Assembly (NCBI GenBank): GCA_937949585.1
Contig: CALEDW010000238.1
Location: 1 to 11,095, forward strand
Length of the DNA stretch: 11,095 nt
Reading direction: 5' to 3'
Source of the DNA: an uncultured Acidimicrobiia bacterium
GTDB taxonomy: Bacteria; Actinomycetota; Acidimicrobiia; IMCC26256; CALEDW01
The position numbers and the translations under genes are program-made. This document shows positions 1 to 6,115 of the stretch, piece after piece. Numbering within the stretch: position 1 is the stretch's first letter; every line of letters starts with the position of its first letter. The notes under the pieces were generated by a model. The model saw nothing but the letters and a program-made list of their open reading frames with translations. It searched no databases and was not told the DNA's origin.

Positions 1-1794
1 GCCGCCGGCGGTGCCGCCCCCGGCCCGACCGGCCGGACCGTCGCCGGCCGCGGCGCCGGCACCGGCGGCGTAGAGGCGCTGCGCGAACTCCTGGCTGGCC
101 GCCACGAGGGCGTCGTGGGCGCGCCGGATCGCCTCGACGTCGCTGCCCGACAGGGCCCGGCGGAGCGCCTCCAGGGCCGAGGTGATCTTCTCCCGCTCGG
201 CCGCTTCGACACGCTCACCCTGTTCCTTGAGCAGCTTCTCGGTCTGGAACACCAGGTTCTCGGCGTTGTTGCGGGTCTCGGCCTCCTCCCGGCGCCGGCG
301 GTCCTCCTCGGCGTGCGCCTCGGCGTCGCGGATCATCCGCTCGATCTCGTCCTTGGAGAGCGCGGTCCCGCCGGTGATCGTCATCGCCTGCTCCTTGCCG
401 GTGCCGAGATCCTTGGCCGACACGTGCACGATCCCGTTGGCGTCGATGTCGAAGGTCACCTCGATCTGCGGCACGCCCCGTGGAGCCGGCGGGATCCCCA
501 CGAGCTCGAAGGTCCCGAGGAGCCGGTTGCGGTCGGCCATCTCGCTCTCGCCCTGCAGCACCTTGATCTGCACCGAGGGCTGGTTGTCCTCGGCGGTGGT
601 GAAGATCTGGGACCGCTTGGTGGGGATGGTCGTGTTGCGCTCGATGAGACGCGACATCACGCCGCCTTTCGTCTCGATCCCCAGCGACAGCGGCGTCACG
701 TCGAGGAGCAGGACGTCCTTGACCTCTCCCTTCAGCACCCCGGCCTGGATGGCGGCACCGATCGCGACGGCCTCGTCGGGGTTGATCCCCCGATCCCCCT
801 CGCGCCCGGTGAGCTCACGGACCAGGTCCTGGACCGCCGGCATCCGCGTGGACCCCCCGACGAGCAGCACCCTGTCGATCTGGCCCTTGGAGAGCCCGGC
901 GTCGCGGATCGCCTGCTCGAACGGCCCCCGGAGGGACTCGATGAGGTCGTGGGTGAGCTCCTGGAACTTCGCCCGGGTGAGGGTCATCTCCAGGTGCAGC
1001 GGACCCTCCGCGGTCGCCGTGATGAACGGGATGTTGATCTCGGTGGTCTGGCTCTCGCTCAGGGCGATCTTCGCCTCTTCGGCCTTGTCCTTGAGCCGCT
1101 GCATCGCGCTCTTGTCCGCCGAGAGGTCGACCCCGTGGGCGGACCTGAACTCCCGGACCATCCAGTCGATGATCCGCTGGTCCCAGTCGTCGCCGCCGAG
1201 GTGCGTGTTGCCGGCGGTGGCCTTGACCTCGAACACCCCTTCGCCGAGGTCGAGGATCGACACGTCGAAGGTGCCCCCACCCAGGTCGAAGACCAGGATC
1301 GTCATGTCCTGTTCCTTGTCGAGGCCGTAGGCCAGGGCGGCGGCGGTGGGCTCGTTGATGATCCGCAGCACCTCCAGCCCGGCGATCTCACCGGCTTCCT
1401 TGGTGGCCTGGCGCTGCGCGTCGTCGAAGTAGGCGGGAACGGTGATCACGGCCTGGGCCACACTGTCGCCGAGGTAGGCCTCTGCGTCCCGCTTCAACTT
1501 CTGGAGGATGCGGGCGGAGATCTCCTGGGGCGTGTAGCGCTTGCCGTCGATGTCGATCGTCCACGAGGTGCCCATGTGGCGCTTCACCGACCGAATGGTG
1601 CGGTCGGGGTTGAGGATCGCCTGGTTCTTCGCCGCCCGGCCGACCCGCACCTCCCCGGTGGTCTTGTCGAAGCTCACCACCGACGGGGTGGTCCGGGCGC
1701 CCTCCGAGTTGGGGATGACGACGGGCTCGCCCGCCTCCAGGGTGGCGACCACCGAGTTGGTGGTCCCGAGATCGATGCCGACGGCCTTGGCCAT
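1..1794 (-). CDS. dnaK: Hsp70 chaperone DnaK, 3' end cut by window edge
   Basis: Cytoplasmic ATP-dependent Hsp70 chaperone that binds unfolded polypeptides and works with GrpE and DnaJ. The first 598 residues are visible; the reading frame is still open at base 1 and only the short C-terminal tail is missing. Seen directly: the N-terminal phosphate loop GIDLGTTNS (residues 6-14), the second phosphate motif FDLGGGTFDVS (169-179), the adenosine motif LVGGSTRMPAV (311-321), the linker/substrate domain start VLLLDVTPLSLGI (361-373), then a charged helical lid and a Gly/Ala-rich tail beginning near residue 585. ATG at 1794-1792 is preceded by AGGAGGA with 9 nt spacing, so the start is firm. It is divergent from the cyclic-nucleotide-binding gene. 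In actinobacteria dnaK usually leads dnaK-grpE-dnaJ-hspR, which would lie off the left edge (not seen). The HAIR operator upstream indicates HspR repression. Confidence 0.98.
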   Translation of the reverse strand, partial: MAKAVGIDLGTTNSVVATLEAGEPVVIPNSEGARTTPSVVSFDKTTGEVRVGRAAKNQAILNPDRTIRSVKRHMGTSWTIDIDGKRYTPQEISARILQKLKRDAEAYLGDSVAQAVITVPAYFDDAQRQATKEAGEIAGLEVLRIINEPTAAALAYGLDKEQDMTILVFDLGGGTFDVSILDLGEGVFEVKATAGNTHLGGDDWDQRIIDWMVREFRSAHGVDLSADKSAMQRLKDKAEEAKIALSESQTTEINIPFITATAEGPLHLEMTLTRAKFQELTHDLIESLRGPFEQAIRDAGLSKGQIDRVLLVGGSTRMPAVQDLVRELTGREGDRGINPDEAVAIGAAIQAGVLKGEVKDVLLLDVTPLSLGIETKGGVMSRLIERNTTIPTKRSQIFTTAEDNQPSVQIKVLQGESEMADRNRLLGTFELVGIPPAPRGVPQIEVTFDIDANGIVHVSAKDLGTGKEQAMTITGGTALSKDEIERMIRDAEAHAEEDRRRREEAETRNNAENLVFQTEKLLKEQGERVEAAEREKITSALEALRRALSGSDVEAIRRAHDALVAASQEFAQRLYAAGAGAAAGDGPAGRAGGGTAGG

Positions 1795-1803
1795 GCTGTG
1801 CTG

Positions 1804-1810
1804 TCCTCCT
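1804..1810 (-). promoter_or_regulatory. Ribosome-binding site of dnaK
   Basis: On the minus strand this reads AGGAGGA, with 9 nt to the ATG. It is a strong Shine-Dalgarno site, unlike most other genes here, which appear leaderless. It fixes the dnaK start. Confidence 0.85.
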
Positions 1811-1851
1811 CGGTCGCGGGCCGGCGCCCTGCGCGCTGCGGTGCGTCGTTT

Positions 1852-1872
1852 CTTGAGTCTGCGGTACTCAAC
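1852..1872. promoter_or_regulatory. HAIR element (HspR operator) upstream of dnaK
   Basis: The plus strand reads CTTGAGT, seven spacer bases, then ACTCAAC. The known HspR-associated inverted repeat is CTTGAGT-N7-ACTCAAG, so 13 of 14 defined positions match and the spacer length is exact. It lies 58 nt upstream of the dnaK ATG and only there, so repression of dnaK by an HspR (MerR-family heat-shock repressor, gene not in the window) is the expected control. No CIRCE (HrcA) operator is visible. Confidence 0.92.
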
Positions 1873-1876
1873 CCTA
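1871..1876 (-). promoter_or_regulatory. Possible -10 box of dnaK overlapping HAIR
   Basis: The minus strand reads TAGGGT, fitting the actinobacterial TANNNT -10 pattern, and it touches the edge of the HAIR repeat. Transcription would then start inside the operator near 1864 and leave a leader of about 70 nt that carries the Shine-Dalgarno site. No convincing -35 lies upstream. An alternative is that TTGAGT inside HAIR acts as a -35 for a start further downstream. Confidence 0.4.
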
Positions 1877-1882
1877 TCCGGG

Positions 1883-1905
1883 GGCCCGGCATTCCCGGCC
1901 GGGCC
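1883..1905. repeat. GC-rich 7-bp inverted repeat in divergent intergenic region
   Basis: GGCCCGG at 1883-1889 and CCGGGCC at 1899-1905 form a perfect inverted repeat with a 9-nt spacer, in the dnaK/cNMP-binding intergenic gap. It could be a regulator site for the rightward promoter (about -79 to -57 relative to the predicted start) or may arise by chance in very GC-rich DNA. I do not recognise it as a known operator. Confidence 0.3.
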
Positions 1906-1949
1906 GCCCGACCTGACGATGGACCCTTCCCCGCCCCCGGCCGCGGGCC

Positions 1950-1955
1950 TACGAT
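1950..1955 (+). promoter_or_regulatory. -10 box for leaderless cNMP-binding gene
   Basis: TACGAT ends 6 nt before the ATG at 1962, and there is no Shine-Dalgarno sequence between. This spacing places transcription start at or next to the A of the ATG, the usual arrangement of actinobacterial leaderless mRNAs. No clear -35. Confidence 0.6.
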
Positions 1956-1961
1956 GCGGAC

Positions 1962-2387
1962 ATGGCTCGCCGCGACGCGTTCCTCGACCACCTCGCCGAG
2001 GTCCCCCTGTTCTCGGCCCTCTCCCGACGGGAGCTGGCCCTCATCGCCCGCCGGGGCGAGGACATCGAGGTCCCGGCCGGCAAGGTGCTGGTCCGGGAAG
2101 GCGCCACCGGCTCGGAGTTCTTCGTGATCGTCTCCGGGCGGGCCCGCGTGAGCCGGCGGGGACGGAAGGTGGCCACCCTCGGGCCCGGCGACTCCTTCGG
2201 GGAGCTCGCCCTGCTCGACAAGGCGCCCCGCAACGCCACCGTGGTCGCCGAGACGCCGATGGAGCTCGTGGTGCTCGGCCAGCGTGAGTTCGCCGGGATC
2301 ATCGACGAGGTCCCGGGCTTCGCCCGCAAGCTGCTCGCCGGGATGGCCCGCCGCCTCCGGGAGGCCGACGCCAAGTCGGTGCAGTAG
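1962..2387 (+). CDS. Stand-alone cyclic-nucleotide-binding (Crp-type sensor) domain protein
   Basis: A 141-aa cytoplasmic protein that is almost entirely one cyclic-nucleotide-binding domain. After an N-terminal helix (VPLFSALSRRELALIA, about 14-29) the beta-roll follows, with the phosphate-binding cassette at 79-94: FGELALL, then PRNATV. Glu81 and Arg90 occupy the positions that contact the ribose and cyclic phosphate of cAMP/cGMP in Crp and PKA regulatory domains. A C-terminal helix (about 116-137) follows, but there is no helix-turn-helix, so it is not a Crp transcription factor on its own. The partner is unknown; it may bind another protein or sense a ligand alone. It lies 26 nt upstream of the EtfD-like gene on the same strand. 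The ATG start is supported by the -10 spacing. Cyclic nucleotide binding is inferred from the cassette; some such domains bind no nucleotide. Confidence 0.9.
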   Translation: MARRDAFLDHLAEVPLFSALSRRELALIARRGEDIEVPAGKVLVREGATGSEFFVIVSGRARVSRRGRKVATLGPGDSFGELALLDKAPRNATVVAETPMELVVLGQREFAGIIDEVPGFARKLLAGMARRLREADAKSVQ

Positions 2388-2400
2388 CGCGCGGGCGCGG

Positions 2401-2406
2401 TAGCGT
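2401..2406 (+). promoter_or_regulatory. -10 box for leaderless Fe-S oxidoreductase gene
   Basis: TAGCGT ends 7 nt before the GTG at 2414 and no Shine-Dalgarno site is present. The Fe-S gene can therefore be transcribed separately from its upstream neighbour as a leaderless mRNA starting at or near the GTG. Confidence 0.5.
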
Positions 2407-2413
2407 CCCGCCC

Positions 2414-4633
2414 GTGCACGCCGCCGACGAACACGCCCGGCCGGCCCCCGAGTCGTCCGCCGGGCGGCGCCTCCTTCCCCGCCCCCACCAGCTGGTGCTC
2501 CTCGTCGGGGCGCTGGCCGCCGCCGGGACGCTCGCCTCAGGGATCCTGCCGGAGCTCACCGGCTGGGAGGAGACCTCCCCGATCTCCAGGAAGGTGTTCG
2601 GGAACGTCCCGACGCCGCTGAAGGTGGCGTTCTACGCCGCCGCCGCCGCCGGGCTGTTCCTGGTGGCCTGGCTCAGCTCACTTCGCCTGCGCAACGTGGA
2701 GCGCGGCCGGCCCGACGACCGCCGCACCACCCGGGCCAACGCCCGGCGCCGGATGGAGGACTTCCGCCGCGGGGTCTGGATGCGCACCCTCCTGCGCGAC
2801 CCGGCGGCCGGCGTGATGCACAGCCTCATCTACTTCGGGTTCCTGGTGCTGTTCGCCGCCACCGTCCTGCTCGAGATCGACCACCAGATCCCGGACGGGT
2901 GGAAGTTCCTCCACGGCCGCACCTACCAGGGCTACTCGTTCGTGGCCGACCTGGCCGGAATCGTCTTCCTCGCCGGGCTGACCTGGGCGTTCCTGCGCCG
3001 CTACGGGGTCCGGCCCTACCGCATCCGCATCAAGACCAAGCCGGAGCACCTCGTGATCCTGGTGGTGTTCTTCGCCATCGGGATCACCGGGTTCCTCGTG
3101 GAGGGGGCCCGCATCGCCCTCGCCGGCCGCCCCGCCTTCGAGCGGTGGTCGTTCGTGGGCTGGGGGCTCTCGGGGCTCGTCGAGGGCTGGGGTGCCGGCA
3201 CCCTGCGTGACACCCACCGCTGGCTCTGGGGTGCGCACGTGGTGAGCTTCCTCGCATTCCTGGTGATCCTGCCCACGACGATGCTGCGCCACATGTTCAC
3301 CAGCCCGATGAACATGTACTGGCGCGACCGGCCCCGCCCCAAGGGGGCGATGTCGCCGATGCCCAACCTCATGGAGACCGAACTGGAGACCTTCGGGGCC
3401 TCCACCGTCGAGGACTTCACCTGGAAGCAGCTCTTCGACACGGAGGCCTGCACGATCTGCGGCCGCTGCACCTCGGTGTGCCCCGCGCACGCCACCGGCA
3501 AGCCGCTCGACCCCCGCGAGATCGTGCTGAAGACCGGCGAGGTGATGACCGCCACCGGCACCCCGAGGGTGTCTCCCCCGGTGGGGGTCGACCGGGAGAT
3601 CACCGTGAGCGCCGACTCGCTCTTCGAGCGCATCACCCCCGAAGAGCTGTGGGCATGTACCTCCTGCAAGGCCTGCGACGAGATCTGCCCGGTGAACATC
3701 GAGATCCTCGACAAGATCCTCGACATGCGCCGCTACCTGGTGCTCATGGAGAGCAACTTCCCGTCCTCGCTCGGCAACGTCTACCGGTCGATGGAGAACT
3801 CCGGCAACGTCTACGGCCTCAACCAGGGGGACCGCGCCGACTGGGTCGGCGACCTCGGCGTGCGGGTCGTGGAGCCCGGCTCGGGCCCGCTCGACGCCGA
3901 GTACCTCTACTGGGTCGGGTGCGCCGGCTCCTTCGACGACCGGAACAAGAAGGCCAGCCGGGCCATCGCCCAGCTCTTGGCGCGGGCGGGCCTCGACTTC
4001 GCGATCCTCGGCCCGTCGGAGCTGTGCACCGGCGACAGCGCCCGGCGTTCGGGCAACGAGTACATCTTCCAGATGCTGGCGGCCCAGAACATCGAGGCGC
4101 TCGACGGGCTCGGGGTGCGCAAGATCATCACCCAGTGCCCCCACTGCTTCAACACGCTGCGCAACGAGTACCCCCAGCTCGGCGGCCGCTACGAGGTCGT
4201 GCACCACTCGCAGCTGCTCATGGAGCTCATCGCCGACGGGCGGCTGTCGCTCGCCGGCGCCACCCTGGCCGAGCGGGTGACCTACCACGACTCCTGCTAC
4301 CTGGGTCGCCACAACGACGTGTACCTCGCCCCCCGCAAGGTGGTCGGCTCCCTGGCCGGGATCGACCTGGTGGAGATGCCCCGCAACGGCACGCGGGGCA
4401 TGTGCTGCGGGGCCGGTGGGGCCCGCATGTGGATGGAGGAGACGGTCGGCAAGAAGGTGAACGTCGAGCGGGCCCAGGAGGCGCTGCGCACCGGTGCCAC
4501 CCGCATCGCGGTGGCCTGCCCCTTCTGCTGGGTCATGCTCGACGACGGGGTGAAAGGCGAGGGTCGGGACGACGTGGTGGTCCAGGACATCGCCGAGCTG
4601 CTGGTGGAAGCCCTCGGGACCTCCAGGCCCTAG
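2414..4633 (+). CDS. Membrane Fe-S oxidoreductase, EtfD/FadF-like (HdrE/NarI-like + HdrC + HdrB domains)
   Basis: A 739-aa integral membrane redox protein. Six hydrophobic helices at about 26-45, 70-92, 135-155, 178-196, 211-231 and 270-292 resemble the quinone-side cytochrome b-like subunit of NarI/HdrE type; His136, His213, His268 and His275 near the membrane are possible haem ligands. Next come two 4Fe-4S ferredoxin motifs (Cys346/349/352/356 and Cys415/418/421/425). Then two CCG domains as in HdrB: Cys503, 538, 575 and 578, and Cys627, 664-665, 702 and 705, which bind further Fe-S centres. This order matches mycobacterial EtfD (Rv0338c) and Bacillus FadF, which pass electrons from electron-transfer flavoprotein (fatty-acid beta-oxidation) to menaquinone. 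The electron donor is inferred from the family; no etfAB genes are in the window. The GTG start is supported by the -10 box 7 nt upstream. The stop overlaps the dcd stop. Confidence 0.9.
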   Translation: MHAADEHARPAPESSAGRRLLPRPHQLVLLVGALAAAGTLASGILPELTGWEETSPISRKVFGNVPTPLKVAFYAAAAAGLFLVAWLSSLRLRNVERGRPDDRRTTRANARRRMEDFRRGVWMRTLLRDPAAGVMHSLIYFGFLVLFAATVLLEIDHQIPDGWKFLHGRTYQGYSFVADLAGIVFLAGLTWAFLRRYGVRPYRIRIKTKPEHLVILVVFFAIGITGFLVEGARIALAGRPAFERWSFVGWGLSGLVEGWGAGTLRDTHRWLWGAHVVSFLAFLVILPTTMLRHMFTSPMNMYWRDRPRPKGAMSPMPNLMETELETFGASTVEDFTWKQLFDTEACTICGRCTSVCPAHATGKPLDPREIVLKTGEVMTATGTPRVSPPVGVDREITVSADSLFERITPEELWACTSCKACDEICPVNIEILDKILDMRRYLVLMESNFPSSLGNVYRSMENSGNVYGLNQGDRADWVGDLGVRVVEPGSGPLDAEYLYWVGCAGSFDDRNKKASRAIAQLLARAGLDFAILGPSELCTGDSARRSGNEYIFQMLAAQNIEALDGLGVRKIITQCPHCFNTLRNEYPQLGGRYEVVHHSQLLMELIADGRLSLAGATLAERVTYHDSCYLGRHNDVYLAPRKVVGSLAGIDLVEMPRNGTRGMCCGAGGARMWMEETVGKKVNVERAQEALRTGATRIAVACPFCWVMLDDGVKGEGRDDVVVQDIAELLVEALGTSRP

Positions 4634-5238
4634 CCGACCGGCGGCGCCGCCGGTTCGTCACGGTGCCCGTCGTCGCGGGCGAAGTTGAGGTAGGAGCGAC
4701 TGGGGGTGGGGCCCCGCTGGCCCTGGTACTTCGAGCCGACCCCGCGGCTCCCGTAGGGCCGCTCGGCGGGGGTGGTCATGCGCAGGAAGCTGATCTGGCC
4801 GATCTTCATGCCGGGGTAGATCGCGATCGGCAGGTTGGCCACGTTCGACAGCTCGAGGGTGAGGTGCCCGTCCCAGCCGGCGTCGACGAACCCGGCCGTG
4901 GAGTGGATGAGCAGGCCGAGCCGCCCGAGGGAGCTCTTGCCCTCGAGACGGGCGACGAGGTCCTCGGGGAGCCGCACCCGTTCGAGGGTCGAGCCCAGGA
5001 CGAACTCACCGGGGTGGAGGATGAAGGCCCGCTCGCCGTCGACCTCCACCAGCTCGGTGAGGTCCTCGTGAGGCTCCTTCGGGTCGATGAACGGGGTGGT
5101 GTCGTTGCGGAACACCCGGAAGTAGCGGTCGACCCGCAGGTCGACCGACGAGGGTTGGATGCTGCGGTCGTCCAACGGCTCGATGCCGATGCGCCCGGCG
5201 GCGAGCTCCTCGCGGATCGTGTGGTCGGAGAGGATCAC
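4630..5238 (-). CDS. dcd: dCTP deaminase, bifunctional DCD-DUT type
   Basis: A 202-aa cytoplasmic trimeric enzyme of the dUTPase fold. It deaminates dCTP; the actinobacterial type also hydrolyses the product to give dUMP for dTMP synthesis while avoiding free dUTP. Seen: LEGKSSLGRLGLL (98-110), HSTAGFVDAGW (112-122), the catalytic Glu129 in LTLELSN, PGMKIGQISF (142-151), and the C-terminal substrate-covering motif GSKYQGQRGPTPSRSY (168-183). The HSTAGF form is that of Mycobacterium tuberculosis Dcd, which is bifunctional, rather than the mono-functional E. coli form (HVTAHR). It is about 12 residues longer than the M. tuberculosis protein (190 aa) because of an acidic/Pro tail after NFARDD. 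The GTG start is preceded by a TAGGCT -10 box and no ribosome-binding site, so it is probably leaderless. Confidence 0.96.
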   Translation of the reverse strand: MILSDHTIREELAAGRIGIEPLDDRSIQPSSVDLRVDRYFRVFRNDTTPFIDPKEPHEDLTELVEVDGERAFILHPGEFVLGSTLERVRLPEDLVARLEGKSSLGRLGLLIHSTAGFVDAGWDGHLTLELSNVANLPIAIYPGMKIGQISFLRMTTPAERPYGSRGVGSKYQGQRGPTPSRSYLNFARDDGHRDEPAAPPVG

Positions 5239-5245
5239 GCCCCGG

Positions 5246-5251
5246 AGCCTA
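5246..5251 (-). promoter_or_regulatory. -10 box for leaderless dcd
   Basis: The minus strand reads TAGGCT, 7 nt before the GTG start at 5238, with no Shine-Dalgarno sequence between. It has the same geometry as the other leaderless starts in this window. Confidence 0.5.
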
Positions 5252-5318
5252 CGGCGGCACTGCGCTGCCTCCCGGTGCCGACCGGGTCCGCACGACCACG
5301 GTCCGGCGGCGCGGCGCC

Positions 5319-5324
5319 TACAAT
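5319..5324 (+). promoter_or_regulatory. -10 box of tRNA-Gly promoter
   Basis: TACAAT is a near-consensus -10, 11 nt upstream of the mature tRNA 5' end. The -35 region is not recognisable. The primary transcript would need only a few 5' bases removed by RNase P. Confidence 0.65.
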
Positions 5325-5335
5325 GCCGGGTCCCT

Positions 5336-5406
5336 GCGGGTGTAGTTCAGAGGCAGAACATCAGCTTCCCAAGCTGAGAACGCGGGTTCGATTCCCGTCA
5401 CCCGCT
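5336..5406 (+). tRNA. tRNA-Gly (anticodon CCC)
   Basis: A 71-nt cloverleaf. The acceptor stem GCGGGTG (5336-5342) pairs perfectly with CACCCGC (5399-5405), followed by discriminator T5406. The D arm begins TAGTTCAG. The anticodon stem TCAGC/GCTGA encloses loop TTCCCAA, giving anticodon CCC. The T arm is CGGGTTCGATTCCCG. No CCA is encoded; the next bases are CTC, so the tail must be added by CCA-adding enzyme. It reads GGG glycine codons, which are common in this GC-rich genome. It has its own promoter and sits between dcd and the convergent lipoprotein gene. Confidence 0.97.
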
Positions 5407-5419
5407 CTCCGCAGCGGAG
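5407..5419. terminator. Possible bidirectional terminator hairpin
   Basis: CTCCGC-A-GCGGAG is a perfect inverted repeat directly after the tRNA and about 21 nt past the stop of the convergent lipoprotein gene. A realistic hairpin would be a 5-bp stem with a 3-nt loop. No T-run follows on either strand, so intrinsic termination is only suggested by position. Confidence 0.3.
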
Positions 5420-5440
5420 CAGGCCGGGCTGCATCCTCGC

Positions 5441-6073
5441 TCACCGGACCGTGAGCGTGGTGAGCATGCCCTCGGCGAGGTGGTTGACCTCCTCGCCGTC
5501 GTGCTCCTCGATGATGAGGCACGCCAGGGTGTAGGTGCCGGGCGTGAGCTCGAAGACCCCTTCGCAGGTCTCCTTGGGTGGGAACGCCTCGATCTCGCCG
5601 ATGAAGTCGCCGTCCGGGAGGGCCTCCTCGTCGAGCACCCCGTCGCGGATCGGCAGGGCGTTCGGTTCGCCGCGGATGATCGCCAGCTCGTGGGGTTCCT
5701 CACCCACGTTCTCGGCGATGAAACCGACCCGTCCCGCCGGCACCTCGCTGCGATCGAGGGTGATCACCCATTCGTCGAGCGTCACGTTCACCCGGGTGTC
5801 CGCCGTGGAGATGTCACCCACCGGTTCGCAGCGGGCGACGCCGGTCCCCGTCGCGGTCCCCGTCCCGGTGCCGGTACCGGTGCCGGTACCCGTCCCGGTG
5901 CCGGTACCCGTGCCGTCACCGATCGTGCGCACCTGCGCCCCGTCGTCGCCGCCGCAGGCCCCGAGCCCGGCGAGCGCCACCACCAGCACGGGGAGCAACA
6001 CGGCCCTCCGCAGGCCGTCCCGGACCCCGGCCGGCCTCACCCTTCCACCGCCACCGATCGGTTCCACACGCAT
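5441..6073 (-). CDS. Cupredoxin-like lipoprotein with Gly-Thr repeat linker, in iron-import operon
   Basis: A 210-aa exported protein. The signal peptide has Arg22-Arg23, a hydrophobic stretch (24-37) and lipobox LGAC with Cys40 as the lipidated residue. A Gly-Thr dipeptide run (residues 54-78) forms a flexible spacer, followed by a beta-rich cupredoxin-like domain (about 90-210). The candidate type-1 copper ligands are in the expected order: His128 in EEPHEL, Cys185 in YTLAC, then His191 or His198, and Met203 in AEGM, close to the C-terminus. The Cys-to-Met loop is longer than usual. ATG at 6073 has AAGGAGG 6 nt upstream; a GTG one codon earlier is possible. It follows fbpB by 42 nt on the same strand, so is probably co-transcribed with the ferric importer. 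A role in Fe2+ oxidation or iron delivery is inference; the copper site is also unproven. A small secreted cupredoxin unrelated to iron is the alternative. Confidence 0.82.
   Translation of the reverse strand: MRVEPIGGGGRVRPAGVRDGLRRAVLLPVLVVALAGLGACGGDDGAQVRTIGDGTGTGTGTGTGTGTGTGTGTATGTGVARCEPVGDISTADTRVNVTLDEWVITLDRSEVPAGRVGFIAENVGEEPHELAIIRGEPNALPIRDGVLDEEALPDGDFIGEIEAFPPKETCEGVFELTPGTYTLACLIIEEHDGEEVNHLAEGMLTTLTVR
5840..5914 (-). repeat. Hexanucleotide-type tandem repeat encoding Gly-Thr run
   Basis: Twenty-five codons alternate Gly and Thr (ten Gly-Thr pairs, one Ala-Thr, one Gly-Thr, and a final Gly). The DNA is a degenerate 6-bp repeat with a higher-order pattern: a 20-bp block at 5859-5878 is repeated exactly at 5889-5908. 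GGTACC occurs at 5873, 5885 and 5903, and GGTACCGG-TG-CCGGTACC (5873-5890) is a perfect inverted repeat. Gain or loss of units would keep the frame and only change linker length. Confidence 0.9.
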
Positions 6074-6079
6074 CACCGG

Positions 6080-6086
6080 CCTCCTT
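6080..6086 (-). promoter_or_regulatory. Ribosome-binding site of cupredoxin lipoprotein
   Basis: The minus strand reads AAGGAGG, 6 nt before the ATG at 6073 and only 3 nt before the GTG at 6076, so it favours the ATG. Having a Shine-Dalgarno site rather than a -10 at the start fits an internal operon gene. Confidence 0.8.
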
Positions 6087-6115
6087 CCGCCGTCACCACC
6101 ACGAAACGTCCCCCT

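Noticed and set aside
1795..1961. CIRCE (HrcA) operator upstream of dnaK
   Set aside because: No TTAGCACTC-type inverted repeat is present; HAIR explains the control.
115..2127. Long plus-strand open frame of 670 codons opposite dnaK
   Set aside because: Its translation is low-complexity Gly/Leu/Asp/Arg-rich sequence without domains, a third-position GC shadow of dnaK on the other strand.
2678..4312. 544-codon minus-strand open frame opposite the Fe-S oxidoreductase
   Set aside because: It is a mirror of the conserved plus-strand gene and shows no family motif or start signal.
5840..5914. CRISPR-like repeat array
   Set aside because: The repeat is a 6-bp coding periodicity without unique spacers, in frame inside a lipoprotein gene.
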